Positions 8,032 to 17,713 of a DNA stretch of 64,000 nucleotides are shown here, one piece after another (position 1 is the stretch's first letter; each line of letters begins with the position of its first letter). This DNA comes from Aquabacterium sp. (GTDB lineage: Bacteria > Pseudomonadota > Gammaproteobacteria > Burkholderiales > Burkholderiaceae_C): assembly GCF_029946005.1 (NCBI RefSeq), contig NZ_JAQSDR010000014.1, positions 233,098 to 297,097 on the forward strand, in the 5' to 3' direction. The translations under genes were made by a program, and so were the position numbers. The notes under the pieces are model-generated. The model saw only the letters and a list, made by a program, of their open reading frames with translations, searched no databases and was not told the origin of the DNA.

Positions 8032-9165
8032 CTAGAAATGTTCGCGGCCCGGTGGCCGGGCGATTACACGAAGGTCATCGCCGACCATGGTCGCATCACG
8101 GAATGACAAAGCCCAGGCATCCGACAACTGCGCCAGGGGCGGCAAGGCAGCCAGACCCCGTCCGGGGCCGATCAACTTGGGCGCAAGATACAACAAAAGC
8201 TCATCGACCAGATCCTGTTCGATGAACGCGGCGTTCAACCGTGCACCAGCCTCCACGTGCAGTTCGTTGACGCCTCGGCGGGCCAGATCCTGCAGCACGA
8301 AAGACAGATCGACTTGGGACTGAGGGCTTTCAGACGCGGTGACCAGTTCGGCGCCAGCGTCTCGCAAGGCTTGTTGGCGAGCCTGCGCAGCAGACTCTCC
8401 CGATGAGGCCAGCCCATAGATCAGAACCTTGCCCGGCGCAGCCAGCAAACGGGCCGAGGGCGGCGTGCGCCATCGCGAATCCAGCACCACGCGTGACGGC
8501 TGCAACACCGTTGACACTTCTCGCACATCCAGGCGGGGGTCATCGTCCAGCACCGTGCCGATGCCGGTGAGCACCGCCGCCGAACGGGCTCGCCAGGCGT
8601 GGCCATCCGCCCTTGCCGCCGGGCCGGTGATCCACTGGCTTTGCCCGTTGTCCAGCGCAGTGCGTCCGTCCAGCGACCCGGCCACTTTCAGCCGCACCCA
8701 GGGGCGATTTCGCACCATGCGGGACAAGAACCCCAAGTTGAGCTCGCGGGCTTCCTGCGCCTGAGGATCATCCGCAGGCAGCACGTCTACCTTGATGCCA
8801 GCCTCTTGCAAACGCCGCACGCCCTCGCCTGCCACCTGAGGATTGGGGTCCAGCAAGGCCACCACCACGCGCGCCAGGCCTGCAGCCACGAAAGCATCGG
8901 CGCAAGGCGGCGTGCGGCCATGGTGCGAGCAGGGCTCCAAAGTGACGTAGGCGGTGGCCCCTTTGGGCGACCAACCGCGCACCTGGCCATCGCGCAGGGC
9001 CATGACCTCGGCGTGCGGGCCACCCGCCTGCTGGGTGTGCCCCCCGGCCATCACCTCCCCTTGCGGCGACACCAGCACACACCCCACCCGGGGGTTGGGG
9101 TCGGACAGCCCGATGGCCTGTCGGGCCAGCGCCAAGGCTTGCGAAATGAAGAGCTGATCGGACAT
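8032..9165 (-). CDS. ribD: Bifunctional riboflavin deaminase/reductase RibD
   Basis: 377 residues from the ATG at 9165; an in-frame GTG at 9177 would add four residues. The N-terminal cytidine-deaminase-like domain carries the zinc ligands in PHAEVMAL and EPCSHHGRTPPCADAF. The C-terminal NADPH reductase domain (RibD_C/DHFR-like) starts about residue 145 at WVRLKVAGSLDGRTA and ends in LYLAPKLIG. Together they convert diaminohydroxyphosphoribosylaminopyrimidine to the ribitylaminouracil phosphate. First gene of the minus-strand riboflavin block; it faces away from the pilin operon. Confidence 0.95.
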   Translation of the reverse strand: MSDQLFISQALALARQAIGLSDPNPRVGCVLVSPQGEVMAGGHTQQAGGPHAEVMALRDGQVRGWSPKGATAYVTLEPCSHHGRTPPCADAFVAAGLARVVVALLDPNPQVAGEGVRRLQEAGIKVDVLPADDPQAQEARELNLGFLSRMVRNRPWVRLKVAGSLDGRTALDNGQSQWITGPAARADGHAWRARSAAVLTGIGTVLDDDPRLDVREVSTVLQPSRVVLDSRWRTPPSARLLAAPGKVLIYGLASSGESAAQARQQALRDAGAELVTASESPQSQVDLSFVLQDLARRGVNELHVEAGARLNAAFIEQDLVDELLLYLAPKLIGPGRGLAALPPLAQLSDAWALSFRDATMVGDDLRVIARPPGREHF

Positions 9166-9284
9166 GCGCGTTACCACTTAGAGGCGCCTATCTTGCCCGA
9201 CAAAACGACCGCCGGTCGGCCGCTGAGCGCCGCGCGTCGGATGCCAACTGTTCACGAAAAGCACGACCGTGCACAATCCAAAGC

Positions 9285-9851
9285 ATGAATAAACGTGCAT
9301 TTCGACACATGAACATCAGAGGCAAGGGCTTCACGCTGGTGGAGCTGATGGTGACGGTGGCCATTTTGGTCATCTTGCTGGCCATTGGGGTGCCGTCGAT
9401 GCAGCAATTTTTGGAAAGTCGGCGCGTCATCTCGAAAGCCGATGCCCTGACTTCGGGCATGAGGTTCGCACGATCGGAAGCGCTCAAACGCGGACAGACC
9501 ATCAGGATGTGCATCACCACAACGGCCGATACCATCACCCCAACATGTGCCGCAGCCGCCAGCCGTGACTGGGCAGTGGGGTGGATGATCTACGCCGATG
9601 CTGACAACGATGGCAACTTAGACAACACAGAACAGATTTTGAGAATCCAGCAGGCTTTCAATGGTGGGGGCGCCCTCACAGGCGATCGCAACCCAGTGTC
9701 GTTCACCGCCGATGGATTTGCCCTGGGCAGCAATACCAGCATTCTTGTTGCATCCTCACAGGCAAGCGACCTGAACATTCAGCGCTGCGTTTTCCTGAGC
9801 GGCCAAGGTCGCACCAGGACCGACAAAGTCCCGGCCAACGGGCAATGCTAA
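9285..9851 (+). CDS. fimT: GspH/FimT-type minor pilin
   Basis: 188 residues from the ATG at 9285 (an internal ATG at 9309 would give MNIRGKGFTLVELM). The prepilin peptidase site G|FTLVELMVTVAILVILLAIGVPS is followed by the hydrophobic N-terminal helix and a GspH-like body with SGMRFARSEALKRGQ, the usual FimT/FimU signature. It should be processed by PilD and sit at the tip or priming complex of type IV pili. First gene of a co-directional cluster fimT-pilV-pilW-pilX-pilY1-pilE. Which orthologue of FimT or FimU it is cannot be settled here. Confidence 0.88.
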   Translation: MNKRAFRHMNIRGKGFTLVELMVTVAILVILLAIGVPSMQQFLESRRVISKADALTSGMRFARSEALKRGQTIRMCITTTADTITPTCAAAASRDWAVGWMIYADADNDGNLDNTEQILRIQQAFNGGGALTGDRNPVSFTADGFALGSNTSILVASSQASDLNIQRCVFLSGQGRTRTDKVPANGQC

Positions 9852-9855
9852 GACC

Positions 9856-10395
9856 ATGCATAACGTCATGAACAACCACCAGCGTGGCGCCACCCTGATC
9901 GAGGTGATGGTGTCTGTTTTGATCGTGGCTTTCGGAGCCTTGGCCATGATCGCGCTGCAAACCAATGCGGTCAAATTCAACAAGACCAACGAGTACAGGT
10001 CATTGGCCACGCTGCTGGCCAATGACCTGGCCGATCGCATGCGCGTGAACATAGATGGCGTGGTGGCTGGTAGCTACACGCTCAACGCGGCTTATTCGGA
10101 ACCGGTGCAGGGCGTCATCCCACCGCGTACCGAATGCACACTGCCTGACAACTGCACCGCCCCTGATTTGGCACGCCGTGACTTGAGCGAATGGCAACGC
10201 GCCCTGTTCTTCTCACTGCCGGGTGGCACGGGGTTTGTGCAACCCACGGCTAATAGCCAAGCCGCCGACATCTGGGTGGCCTGGACCGACCCGGCCGGGG
10301 CCAACCCCCTCCAGGGCGCGAACAATGGGTGTCCCGCAGCGTTCAGGGCCCCTAATACCGCGCACTGCGTGTATTTCCGAGTCGCCATCCAATGA
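9856..10395 (+). CDS. pilV: Type IV pilus minor pilin PilV
   Basis: 179 residues. Prepilin signature RGATLIEVMVSVLIVAFGALAM (class III signal with Ala after the cleavage Gly, and Glu5), followed by ...NEYRSLATLLANDLADRMRVN, which is typical of the PilV modification protein. Several cysteines occur in the C-terminal body. The start lies 4 bp after the fimT stop and the end overlaps pilW by 4 bases (ATGA), so translation is coupled. Role: minor pilin needed for pilus initiation and display of PilY1. Confidence 0.88.
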   Translation: MHNVMNNHQRGATLIEVMVSVLIVAFGALAMIALQTNAVKFNKTNEYRSLATLLANDLADRMRVNIDGVVAGSYTLNAAYSEPVQGVIPPRTECTLPDNCTAPDLARRDLSEWQRALFFSLPGGTGFVQPTANSQAADIWVAWTDPAGANPLQGANNGCPAAFRAPNTAHCVYFRVAIQ

Positions 10396-11360
10396 ACAAC
10401 CAGCAGCAATTGCCCCGAACTGGCCCCGTCCGCACCTCCCTCGGCTTCACCTTGGTCGAATTGATGATTTCGATGGTCATCGGCATGGTCGTCATCGGCG
10501 CGGTTTATTCGGCCTACACCACCAGTGGCTCCGGCCAGAACAGCAACGCGGCATTGAGCCAAATGTCCGAGGACGCCACCCTGGCGCTCAACCTGATCCG
10601 AAAACAAGTGGCCCTGGCAGGTTACAGCCAACCTTATCAGCTGAGCAACAAGGGATTTGACCGCCGTTATGGCAACAATCAACAAGCATTGGCGGGCTGT
10701 GACGCCACCAACTTCGACAACCCCACCGCCGCCACCATTGCTGGCCTCAATTGCAATGGCGCAGATGCCAACAACAGCGCCATTGCCGTGGCCTACGAGG
10801 CCGACAACCAGAACACCTTGATGACCGCAGCCAACCGCCCTCGCGACTGCGTTGGGTCAGGGATTGCACAAACCCCCCAAAACGGTTTGATCCCGGCCCA
10901 TTGGGTGGCGGAAAGCCGCCTCTACATCAACGGCAACTCGCTGATGTGCCAGGGCAACGGGCAGGCGACTTTGCCGGTGGCCGGTGGTGCCGCGCTGACC
11001 GGTACACCAGAACCACTGGTCAACAACATCGTCAACATGCGGATACGTTACGGCGTTTCAAACAATGAACAAAAAACGGGCATTGACGGGACACTGATAA
11101 CCCTACCCGGCAGAACTCCAGCACGCTTCCTGACTGCCGCCGCCATACGAACAGCGGGAGCCACCACCTGGAACAATGTCACGGCCGTGCGCGTGTGCAT
11201 CGTTGTTCGCAGCGAACGCGAGGTTCTGGATCAAAACACGCCGTACTACGGGTGCGAAGCGCAGGAAGCGGCAGCGCCAGCGCTGACCCAGGCGCCCGAC
11301 CGACGCATGTACCGCGCATTTTCGACCACAGTCATGGTCAAAAACCGGTTGGGGGGCTGA
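10392..11360 (+). CDS. pilW: Type IV pilus minor pilin PilW
   Basis: 322 residues. The N-terminus LGFTLVELMISMVIGMVVIGAVYSAY is a prepilin leader and helix; SEDATLALNLIRKQVALAGY is the conserved PilW continuation. The C-terminal half carries the Cys residues and the YRAFSTTVMVKNRL ending usual for PilW. Start ATG overlaps the pilV stop. Belongs to the tip complex with PilV, PilX and PilY1. Confidence 0.88.
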   Translation: MNNQQQLPRTGPVRTSLGFTLVELMISMVIGMVVIGAVYSAYTTSGSGQNSNAALSQMSEDATLALNLIRKQVALAGYSQPYQLSNKGFDRRYGNNQQALAGCDATNFDNPTAATIAGLNCNGADANNSAIAVAYEADNQNTLMTAANRPRDCVGSGIAQTPQNGLIPAHWVAESRLYINGNSLMCQGNGQATLPVAGGAALTGTPEPLVNNIVNMRIRYGVSNNEQKTGIDGTLITLPGRTPARFLTAAAIRTAGATTWNNVTAVRVCIVVRSEREVLDQNTPYYGCEAQEAAAPALTQAPDRRMYRAFSTTVMVKNRLGG

Positions 11361-11363
11361 TCC

Positions 11364-11876
11364 ATGCAAGCCAAATCATCATCGTCACAGCAAGGCGTCG
11401 TGTTGATCATCGTGTTGGTCATGCTGGTCGTCATCGGATTGACATCGGCGTCCGTCATGCGCAACGCACTCAGCGCAGACGCTGTCAGCGCTAACGTCCG
11501 CTCAGAAGCCTTGGCCACCGAAGCCGCGCAGATGGCGCTCGCTCATTGCGAACGCCAGGCCTTGATCGGGACCGGCGGTTCGGTGCCCGTTCAGGTCGTT
11601 GCCACGGGGGATCCTCATTGGCAAACGCTGGCAAACTGGAACAGCATCACTGGCCCCATCCCCACCACCCTGACCCTTGACCAGCTCAGAACAACTGACG
11701 CCACCTTCAACGCCAGGTTCATGCCTCAATGCATGGTGGAGCAATCCCCCCTGAATCCAGCTTCAGTGATCGTGGTCACTGCGCGCGGCTTCAGCCCCGA
11801 TTACAGCCAGGATGCCAACCGACGCGCTCAGACCGGATCAGTCGTCTGGCTGCAATCAACCCTCCGCCTTCGGTGA
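11364..11876 (+). CDS. pilX: Type IV pilus minor pilin PilX
   Basis: 170 residues. The N-terminus QQGVVLIIVLVMLVVIGLTSASVMRN is the PilX-type hydrophobic helix. It lacks the usual Glu5 of pilins, as PilX/GspK-like proteins often do. EALATEAAQMALAHCE follows. Begins 3 bp after pilW and precedes pilY1 by 14 bp. Expected to take part in the minor pilin priming complex and in presenting PilY1. Confidence 0.82.
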   Translation: MQAKSSSSQQGVVLIIVLVMLVVIGLTSASVMRNALSADAVSANVRSEALATEAAQMALAHCERQALIGTGGSVPVQVVATGDPHWQTLANWNSITGPIPTTLTLDQLRTTDATFNARFMPQCMVEQSPLNPASVIVVTARGFSPDYSQDANRRAQTGSVVWLQSTLRLR

Positions 11877-11890
11877 TCAGAGGAACACAC

Positions 11891-14800
11891 ATGATCTCTT
11901 TCCCCCCTCTTCCTCAGGCCCGACGCAAGGCGCTGGCCTTGTTCGCTGCGGTGGCTTTCATCAGCCTGAATGCCACCGCCCCGGTTTGGGCAGCACTGGC
12001 TCAGAAACCACTGCTGGCCAGCACGGGCGACCTGCCTTCGCCCAACATCATGCTCACCATCGATTCGTCAGGGTCGATGAATTTCCGGCACATGCCGGAA
12101 TCCAGAACCACGGTGAACGGCACCGAGATGAGCGTTACCCAAGGCGGCACCTGGAAACATCACCAAGATGACACCTACGAGACCTCCGTGCAATTGGCCG
12201 GCACCATGCCGGCCAAGAAAGACGAGACCGACAACGCCAAGCTGTTGACTCAAATCAAGCTGCGCTCGCCTGACATCAACACCATTTACTACAACCCCAG
12301 GCAGCGTTACAAGCCCTGGGCCGCCACGGCAACCACCCGCTATCCCGATGCCTCCATCAACAAGGCCTTCATCGACCCCGTGAAGCAAGCGGCCACTGAC
12401 ACGGCCATCGATTTGACAAGCAACCTGAGCGAACAAGTTTGCCTCGAGTACGGTTTTTTGGGATTTTGCCGACGCGAGGCGCGGCAGACCGTTTTCTGGC
12501 CTGGCCTGTACTACCTGCTGAACGATGGCGCGAACCCGACCGTCACGGGCAACTACGTCGTCCATGACATCAACGACTCGACCCAGGTGTTCGCCAAGTA
12601 CCCCAACCGCGACGACTGCCTTGGAAGCACTTGCACGCAAAAGGAAGAGCGCCAGAATTTTGCAAACTGGTTCGTGTACTACCGCACCCGGATGCTTCTG
12701 GCCAAAGCTGCCTTGTCAGAGGCGTTCTACAAAATGAACAACGTGGCCCGCGTGGGATGGACCACCATCAAGTACGCATCGCAAGTTGGCAACCGCGTCT
12801 CCTCGGCCAACCCTCTGGGGCCCATTCAAGACAAGATCAAACCCTTGACCCCCACCAACCGCCAGGCTTTGCTCAACGCCATCCAGACAAAGTGGGCGGC
12901 TGAAGGCAGCACGCCTTTGCGGATCGGCCTGGACCAGGTCGGCAAGTACTTCATGGATGACTCCAACAACAGCCCCTGGAGCGATGACCCGGTCGGTGGC
13001 AGCAACAATAAATCGGCATGCCGACGCTCGTTCAACATTTTGACCACCGATGGCTACTACAACGACACGCTGACCCTGAACCAGTTCAACGACTATGCCA
13101 GCCGGATCGACGAGGTAGATCAGGTCGGGAATCTGGATGGCAGCGACCGCTTGCCCAATTACAGGGCAGTTGCACCATACAAGGATAGTTTCGGCAACAC
13201 CTTGGCCGACTTTGCCTTGAAGTATTGGATGACAGACCTGCAACAGGGCGTGAACGACAACATCAAGCCGTCGACCAGCAACCCGGCCACCTGGCAGCAC
13301 TTGACCCAGTTCACCATGGGCATTGGCGTGAGCGGTACTTTCGACCCGAGTCGATCAGATCAACCGAACCGGGACAGTGACCTCAAGCAATTGACCGATG
13401 GCGTCGCACAATGGCCGAATCCTCAAGGTGCCAACGCAACCCGGGCGGACCAAGCCAAGATTGATGATCTTTGGCATGCCGCCATCAACTCGCGCGGCGC
13501 CTTCTACAGCGTCAAAGATGCACAAAGCTTGGCCGCCGCGGTTCGCGATGCCATCGGGCGAGCGGAATCCATGGACCTTCGGGAAGGTGGCGTGGCCACC
13601 ACCAGCTTGGTGCTGGAGGCTGGTAATCGCAAGTACGTGCCCGAGTACTCCACCGTTTCATGGCGAGGTGAGTTGTTTGCCTTTGACTTGAACCTGTCTG
13701 GTGGGCTGGTCAGTACCACACCAATGTGGCAGGCCAGCACTGGTGTGCCTGCCTTCGGAAGCCGCAACCTCTGGATATGGAGCCCGGACAATGGCTTGTT
13801 GAGCGGCGCAGCCACACCCTTCACCTGGGACGACATGGGGGCGACCAATCAAGGCGCCATCGTCTCGGGCAGCGCCAAGTTGGTGAATTTTTTGCGTGGC
13901 GACGTTTCAAATGAAGGCACGGGTGACACGCAGTTCCGCCCGCGCCAAGGCGCCAAGCTGCCTGATTTCATCAACGCCAGTCCTTTGTATGTCAGCGATG
14001 GCACCAACAGCGTCATTTTCCTCGGGGGCAATGGTGGTTTTGCCCATGCCTTCCGGGCTTCCGACGGGGTTGAAGTGTTTGGCTTCATGCCGCGCGGCGT
14101 TCTGCCCAATGTCCACAAGCTGGCAGATCAAAATTATGGCCTGACGGGTGGGATTGAGCATCAGTATTTTGTGGACGGCGCCATGGCCACCGGAACAGTT
14201 CAACTGCGCGGCACAACAAACGCCAACGTGCTGGTGGGCACTTTGGGCGCTGGTGGCAAAGGTCTTTATGCGCTCAACATCACCAACCTCGGGGCACTGG
14301 GGAGATCAACCATCTTGTGGGACAACACGGTCCCATCCAGCGAGGATGTGGGCCACATCTTCTCCGCCCCCGAAATTGGTCAGTTGCCCAACGGGCAATG
14401 GAAAATCTTCACCGGCAATGGCTACGACAGCGTTAGCGGCAAATCAGCCTTGCTGGTCATTGACGTGGACACGGGCCGCATCGACTCCGTGGTGGCCGAC
14501 AACGCCGATGGCAATGGCCTCGGGGGTGTTCGCTTGGTTCGCAACAACCAAAATCAAGTCGTGGCGGCCTACGCTGGGGATTTGAAGGGCCAGTTGTGGC
14601 GATTCGAGTATCAAGCCAATGGTGCACAGATGGTCACTGGCTACCAAGGCAAGCCATTGTTCACGGCCACGGATTCCAGCGGCATGGCCCAAGCAATCAC
14701 CGCAGCGCCTGCGGCATTCCTGCACCCCAGAAGCGGTGTGATGGTCTTGTTCGGCACCGGCAAGCTGCTCACCGAGGACGACAAGACGAACACCCGCCGA

Positions 14801-15433
14801 CAAAGCGTTTATGGCGTCTGGGACAAGACACGGGAAACCGACAGCACCAGCGCCAGCTTCTCACCTTTCGATGATGGCAGCAACGCCACCGCCGACCGTT
14901 TGCAGTTGGTGACCCTCTCCATCAGTGCCAATGCGCAGTTTGCGGACTACTTCAATGTCACCCAGGATGATCCCAGCGATACCAAAACCCTGGGCTGGTA
15001 CATGGACCTCACGATTGCAGAAGGGCAACGCCTGATCTACCCGATCATTCCGATTGACGAATTTGCCTTGATCGGAACCGTTGTCCCGTCGTCTTCTGCC
15101 GCAGAGTGTGCCTTGTCGCAAGGTGTGGGGTACAACTTCCTGCTGCCCGCATTGACGGGTGCGCAATACTCCAAAGCCATTTACGACGTGAACGGAGACG
15201 GCCTGATCAACGATGCCGACGCAGCGTCGGCGGGCTACAGGACAAGATCGGACGGAGGCGACACCATCCTTCGCGATCAAAACGACTCCCGCAAAGTCAG
15301 TATCCAAAATACCGGTGGCCAAAAGGGTGCTCTGCTCCCTCCTCCACCCAAGTGCACAGACCCTGCCAAGTGCCCGGATTTCACCATCCTCGACCGCGTC
15401 TGGAAGCGTTTGATCAATACCCCTCAAAACTGA
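11891..15433 (+). CDS. pilY1: PilY1-type pilus tip adhesin
   Basis: 1,180 residues from the ATG at 11891, chosen because GAGGAAC lies just upstream and a signal peptide follows (KALALFAAVAFISLNATAPVWA). N-terminal von Willebrand A-like region with a MIDAS-type DSSGSM near residue 60. The C-terminal half is the PilY1 beta-propeller (VFLGGNGGFAHAFRASDGVE; GDLKGQLWRFEY). Two Asp-rich calcium loops are visible, DVDTGRIDSVVADNADGNG and, near the C-terminus, DVNGDGLINDAD. PilY1 promotes pilus extension, adhesion and surface sensing. The open frame extends to 11729, but that part overlaps pilX and lacks a signal sequence. Confidence 0.93.
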   Translation: MISFPPLPQARRKALALFAAVAFISLNATAPVWAALAQKPLLASTGDLPSPNIMLTIDSSGSMNFRHMPESRTTVNGTEMSVTQGGTWKHHQDDTYETSVQLAGTMPAKKDETDNAKLLTQIKLRSPDINTIYYNPRQRYKPWAATATTRYPDASINKAFIDPVKQAATDTAIDLTSNLSEQVCLEYGFLGFCRREARQTVFWPGLYYLLNDGANPTVTGNYVVHDINDSTQVFAKYPNRDDCLGSTCTQKEERQNFANWFVYYRTRMLLAKAALSEAFYKMNNVARVGWTTIKYASQVGNRVSSANPLGPIQDKIKPLTPTNRQALLNAIQTKWAAEGSTPLRIGLDQVGKYFMDDSNNSPWSDDPVGGSNNKSACRRSFNILTTDGYYNDTLTLNQFNDYASRIDEVDQVGNLDGSDRLPNYRAVAPYKDSFGNTLADFALKYWMTDLQQGVNDNIKPSTSNPATWQHLTQFTMGIGVSGTFDPSRSDQPNRDSDLKQLTDGVAQWPNPQGANATRADQAKIDDLWHAAINSRGAFYSVKDAQSLAAAVRDAIGRAESMDLREGGVATTSLVLEAGNRKYVPEYSTVSWRGELFAFDLNLSGGLVSTTPMWQASTGVPAFGSRNLWIWSPDNGLLSGAATPFTWDDMGATNQGAIVSGSAKLVNFLRGDVSNEGTGDTQFRPRQGAKLPDFINASPLYVSDGTNSVIFLGGNGGFAHAFRASDGVEVFGFMPRGVLPNVHKLADQNYGLTGGIEHQYFVDGAMATGTVQLRGTTNANVLVGTLGAGGKGLYALNITNLGALGRSTILWDNTVPSSEDVGHIFSAPEIGQLPNGQWKIFTGNGYDSVSGKSALLVIDVDTGRIDSVVADNADGNGLGGVRLVRNNQNQVVAAYAGDLKGQLWRFEYQANGAQMVTGYQGKPLFTATDSSGMAQAITAAPAAFLHPRSGVMVLFGTGKLLTEDDKTNTRRQSVYGVWDKTRETDSTSASFSPFDDGSNATADRLQLVTLSISANAQFADYFNVTQDDPSDTKTLGWYMDLTIAEGQRLIYPIIPIDEFALIGTVVPSSSAAECALSQGVGYNFLLPALTGAQYSKAIYDVNGDGLINDADAASAGYRTRSDGGDTILRDQNDSRKVSIQNTGGQKGALLPPPPKCTDPAKCPDFTILDRVWKRLINTPQN

Positions 15434-15435
15434 AT

Positions 15436-15894
15436 ATGCGCCTCCTGCCTACTTCCAAGATCCGGGGCTTCACGCTCATTGAAGTCATGATCGTCGTGGC
15501 GATCATCGGCATCCTTGCCGCAGTGGCCTATCCGTCCTACGTGGAGCACGTCAGGCGATCTCATCGCGCTGAAGCGCAAACCTCGCTCCAACAAGCAGCC
15601 CAGTTCATGGAGCGGTTCTACGCGGCCAACAACAGCTACAACATGCAGATTGATGGCACCACGGCCAACCCAGGCCTGCCCGCCGGGTTGCAACGTGCGC
15701 CAGCACAAGGCGCCATCGCCTACGACATCGCACTGGTTCAACAGGGCGCTACTGCGGCGACCGCCACCACATACACCTTGACAGCAACCCCAACAGGCTC
15801 GATGACCGGAGACCGATGCGGCACCCTGAGCCTCAACAACCTGGGTCAAAAGGCCGTGAGCACCGGCCTGCCCGTCGCCGATTGCTGGAAATAG
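15436..15894 (+). CDS. pilE: Type IV pilin of PilE type (minor pilin)
   Basis: 152 residues. Prepilin leader and helix RGFTLIEVMIVVAIIGILAAVAYPSYVEHVRRS, with cleavage before Phe and Glu5 present. A Tyr-containing alpha-beta loop follows, then a C-terminal disulfide pair (GDRCGTLSLN...ADCWK). Starts 2 bp after pilY1. PilE at the end of the pilVWXY1 cluster is usually a minor pilin; a major PilA would be expected elsewhere. The upstream open frame to 15106 lies inside pilY1 and is not used. Confidence 0.9.
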   Translation: MRLLPTSKIRGFTLIEVMIVVAIIGILAAVAYPSYVEHVRRSHRAEAQTSLQQAAQFMERFYAANNSYNMQIDGTTANPGLPAGLQRAPAQGAIAYDIALVQQGATAATATTYTLTATPTGSMTGDRCGTLSLNNLGQKAVSTGLPVADCWK

Positions 15895-15924
15895 CCAAGC
15901 GGCCGGAAGAAAAGGAGAAAACGC

Positions 15925-16398
15925 TCACGCGCCCTCTCCTTTCCCCCCCCGCCTCGCCGTCTCCTTGATCGCAGCCACAAACTCACTCACATCGTCAAAG
16001 CTGCGATAAACCGACGCAAAGCGCACATAAGCCACCTTGTCCAGCTTGCGCAGCTCATTCATGACCCATTCGCCCAGTTGGGTCGAGTTCACTTCCTTGT
16101 CGCCACTCTGGCGCAAGCGTGCCTCGATCGACTCGACTGCCAAGTCCAGCGCCTCGGCGCTGACGGGCCGCTTGCGCAGCGCCACCATCATCGACCCTTT
16201 CAGCTTGGCACGCTCGTAGTCAGTACGCCGCCCATCGCGCTTGACGATGGCGGGCAGTTCGATCTCAGCACGTTCGTACGTGGTGAAGCGCTTGTCGCAC
16301 CCCCCACAACGACGACGACGGCGCGTCGAATCACCTTCGTCGGAATCGCGGGTCTCAACAACCTGGGTATCGGGGTGCGCACAAAAAGGGCAGCGCAT
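15925..16398 (-). CDS. nrdR: Transcriptional repressor NrdR
   Basis: 157 residues. N-terminal zinc ribbon [22 protein letters not shown]...[17 protein letters not shown], followed by the ATP-cone domain ([18 protein letters not shown]...[23 protein letters not shown]). NrdR senses ATP/dATP and represses ribonucleotide reductase genes through NrdR boxes. The start is 7 bp after the glyA stop, so it is co-transcribed with glyA as in most Burkholderiales. Confidence 0.96.
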   Translation of the reverse strand: MRCPFCAHPDTQVVETRDSDEGDSTRRRRRCGGCDKRFTTYERAEIELPAIVKRDGRRTDYERAKLKGSMMVALRKRPVSAEALDLAVESIEARLRQSGDKEVNSTQLGEWVMNELRKLDKVAYVRFASVYRSFDDVSEFVAAIKETARRGGKGEGA

Positions 16399-16405
16399 GC
16401 CTCGA

Positions 16406-17656
16406 TCAACGGTAAACCGGGAAATCGCGGGTCAGCGCCGCGACCTTCTCGCGCACGCGGGCCAGGTTGGCTTCGTCGTGTGGGTTGTCCAGCACATCGG
16501 CGATCAGGTTGCCCACGGCGATGGCCTGCTCTTCCTTGAAGCCGCGCGTGGTGAAGGCCGGGCTGCCCAGACGGATGCCGCTGGTCACCATCGGCTTTTG
16601 CGGGTCGTTGGGGATGCCGTTCTTGTTGCAGGTCATGTGCGCCTTGCCCAGGATGGCTTCGGCTTCCTTGCCCGTCAGGTTCTTGGGGCGCAGGTCCACC
16701 AGCATCACGTGGCTCTCGGTGCGACCCGACACGATGCGCAGGCCGCGCTGAATCAGCGTGTCAGCCAGCGCGGCGGCGTTCTTCACCACTTGCTGCTGAT
16801 ACACCTTGAATTCGGGCGACAGGGCTTCCTTGAAAGCCACGGCCTTGCCCGCGATCACGTGCATCAGCGGACCACCCTGGATGCCCGGGAAGATGGCGCT
16901 GTTGATCTTCTTGGCGATCTCTTCACCACGCATCAGGATGATGCCGCCGCGAGGGCCACGCAGGCTCTTGTGCGTGGTTGAGGTGACCACGTCGGCGTGC
17001 GGCACGGGGTTGGGGTACACACCCGCGGCGATCAGGCCGGCGTAGTGGGCCATGTCCACCATGAAGTAAGCGCCGATTTCCTTGGCGATCTTGGCAAAGC
17101 GCTCGAAGTCGATGCGCAGCGCGAACGCCGACGCACCCGCGATGATCAGCTTGGGCTTGTGCTCACGGGCCAGGGCCTCCATCTTCTCGTAGTCAATGTC
17201 TTCTGCCGCGTTCAGGCCATAAGACACCACCTTGAACCACTTGCCCGACATGTTCAACGGCATACCGTGGGTCAGGTGGCCGCCTTCAGCCAGGCTCAGA
17301 CCCATGATGGTGTCACCCGGTTGCAGCAGGCCGAAGAACACAGCCTGGTTGGCTTGCGAACCGGAGTTGGGCTGCACGTTGGCGTATTCGGCGCCAAACA
17401 ATTGCTTCAGGCGGTCAATGGCCAGTTGCTCAACCACGTCCACGTATTCGCAGCCGCCGTAGTAGCGCTTGCCGGGATAGCCTTCGGCGTACTTGTTGGT
17501 CAGCTGGGAGCCCTGCGCCTGCATGACGGCGGGCGAGGTGTAGTTTTCCGAGGCGATCAGCTCGATGTGGTCTTCCTGGCGTTTGTTCTCAAGCTGGATG
17601 GCAGACCAGATCTCGGAATCAACGTTGGCCAGGGTTTGTTGGGCGCGGTCAAACAT
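16406..17656 (-). CDS. glyA: Serine hydroxymethyltransferase
   Basis: 416 residues. PLP enzyme interconverting serine and glycine with tetrahydrofolate, the main source of one-carbon units. Motifs: [34 protein letters not shown], and the PLP-lysine signature [17 protein letters not shown]. Length and ends are normal. A ZTP riboswitch-like leader lies upstream on the same strand, tying expression to the folate/purine state. nrdR follows directly. Confidence 0.97.
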   Translation of the reverse strand: MFDRAQQTLANVDSEIWSAIQLENKRQEDHIELIASENYTSPAVMQAQGSQLTNKYAEGYPGKRYYGGCEYVDVVEQLAIDRLKQLFGAEYANVQPNSGSQANQAVFFGLLQPGDTIMGLSLAEGGHLTHGMPLNMSGKWFKVVSYGLNAAEDIDYEKMEALAREHKPKLIIAGASAFALRIDFERFAKIAKEIGAYFMVDMAHYAGLIAAGVYPNPVPHADVVTSTTHKSLRGPRGGIILMRGEEIAKKINSAIFPGIQGGPLMHVIAGKAVAFKEALSPEFKVYQQQVVKNAAALADTLIQRGLRIVSGRTESHVMLVDLRPKNLTGKEAEAILGKAHMTCNKNGIPNDPQKPMVTSGIRLGSPAFTTRGFKEEQAIAVGNLIADVLDNPHDEANLARVREKVAALTRDFPVYR

Positions 17657-17665
17657 GAAAGGCAG

Positions 17666-17686
17666 TCCTCTTCAGTCGTGTGAAGA
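17666..17686 (-). promoter_or_regulatory. Possible ribosome-binding-site hairpin of the glyA leader
   Basis: On the minus strand TCTTCA (17686-17681) can pair with TGAAGA (17674-17669). The 3' arm overlaps AGAGGA, the best Shine-Dalgarno candidate for glyA. Such a hairpin just after a ZTP-like aptamer could be the expression platform. The pairing is seen; the regulatory role is inferred. Confidence 0.4.
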
Positions 17687-17713
17687 CCCACCGCAGCACA
17701 TCATTGCTGCCAG

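Noticed and set aside
11729..11890. N-terminal extension of PilY1
   Set aside because: It overlaps pilX; the ATG at 11891 has a ribosome site and a proper signal peptide.
15106..15435. Extended start for the PilE gene
   Set aside because: It lies inside pilY1 in another frame; the prepilin leader starts at 15436.
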